Assembly: GCA_047974375.1 (NCBI GenBank) | Contig: JBKECF010000023.1 | Location: forward strand, 1-39,945 | Length of the DNA: 39,945 nucleotides | Direction of reading: 5' to 3' | From: JBKECF01 sp047974375 | GTDB lineage: Bacteria > Bacillota > Clostridia > Lachnospirales > CAMZNU01 | In this document: positions 39,863-39,945 of the stretch, one piece after another | How the letters are laid out: each line of letters begins with the position of its first letter | Position numbering within the stretch: the first letter of the stretch is position 1 | Translations under genes and position numbers: made by a program | The notes under the pieces: generated by a model | What the model was told of the DNA's origin: nothing | Seen by the model: the letters and a program-made list of their open reading frames with translations, nothing else | Database searches by the model: none

Positions 39863-39945
39863 AACACTTGTCGCTGAGGGGGAATAGTGAAATTGCTATT
39901 GAAGTCGAAGTTCTTTTATTCAAATAAATTTTATCTTCGTTTTAT

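Overview
The window comes from a low-GC anaerobic Firmicute, most likely class Clostridia (Lachnospirales-like). The clues are a clostridial S10-spc ribosomal operon with zinc-type S14, a T-box leader on thrS, an SLH/Big_2 surface protein, a class B sortase, a zinc-type adenylate kinase, a one-chain pyruvate:ferredoxin oxidoreductase and AT-rich intergenic DNA with good SigA-type promoters. Species cannot be named from the sequence alone.

Layout. 3-854: C-terminal end of an SLH-anchored surface protein. 1248-12120: ribosomal operon rpsJ-rplC-rplD-rplW-rplB-rpsS-rplV-rpsC-rplP-rpmC-rpsQ-rplN-rplX-rplE-rpsZ-rpsH-rplF-rplR-rpsE-rpmD-rplO-secY, with a structured ~240-nt leader and a terminator straight after secY. 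12148-13866: an IlvD/Edd-family dehydratase. 14039-14383 (minus): an unknown small protein. 14574-21921: a transcription unit with an atypical topoisomerase IV pair (parE/parC-like), coaE, an orphan oligopeptide-binding lipoprotein and a CorA-type transporter. 22302-22700: a YvyF-like zinc-ribbon/HTH protein. 22711-25060: T-box-controlled thrS. 25139-26705: a divergent pair of HTH regulators, one XRE and one Rgg/PlcR-like with a helical-repeat C-terminus. 26838-29818: pyrH, frr and pyrG. 29913-31058 (minus): aldo/keto reductase with a ferredoxin-like tail. 31311-31676: small SHOCT-like protein. 31731-33115 (minus): adk-map, moved away from their usual place behind secY. 33347-35470: sortase B and a PhnW-like aminotransferase. 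35537-35683: a decayed SLH domain. 35820-39356 (minus): PFOR. 39834 to the end: a promoter and the start of a structured transcript that leaves the window.

The most unusual feature is in the ribosomal operon. rplV (L22) and rpsC (S3) form one uninterrupted reading frame (4744-5799). A single base at 5130 (TAT in place of TAG/TAA) removes the L22 stop, while the S3 ribosome-binding site and ATG at 5140 are kept. The two proteins belong to different ribosomal subunits and sit far apart, so a stable fusion is hard to reconcile with normal ribosomes. Either S3 is made by internal initiation, the fusion is cleaved, or the base is a sequencing error.

Other points are a split spc operon, a dehydratase lacking one expected Fe-S cysteine, several unexplained inverted repeats placed as operators, two GC-richer structured intergenic elements, and the complete absence of TGA stop codons among the 43 genes whose stops are visible.
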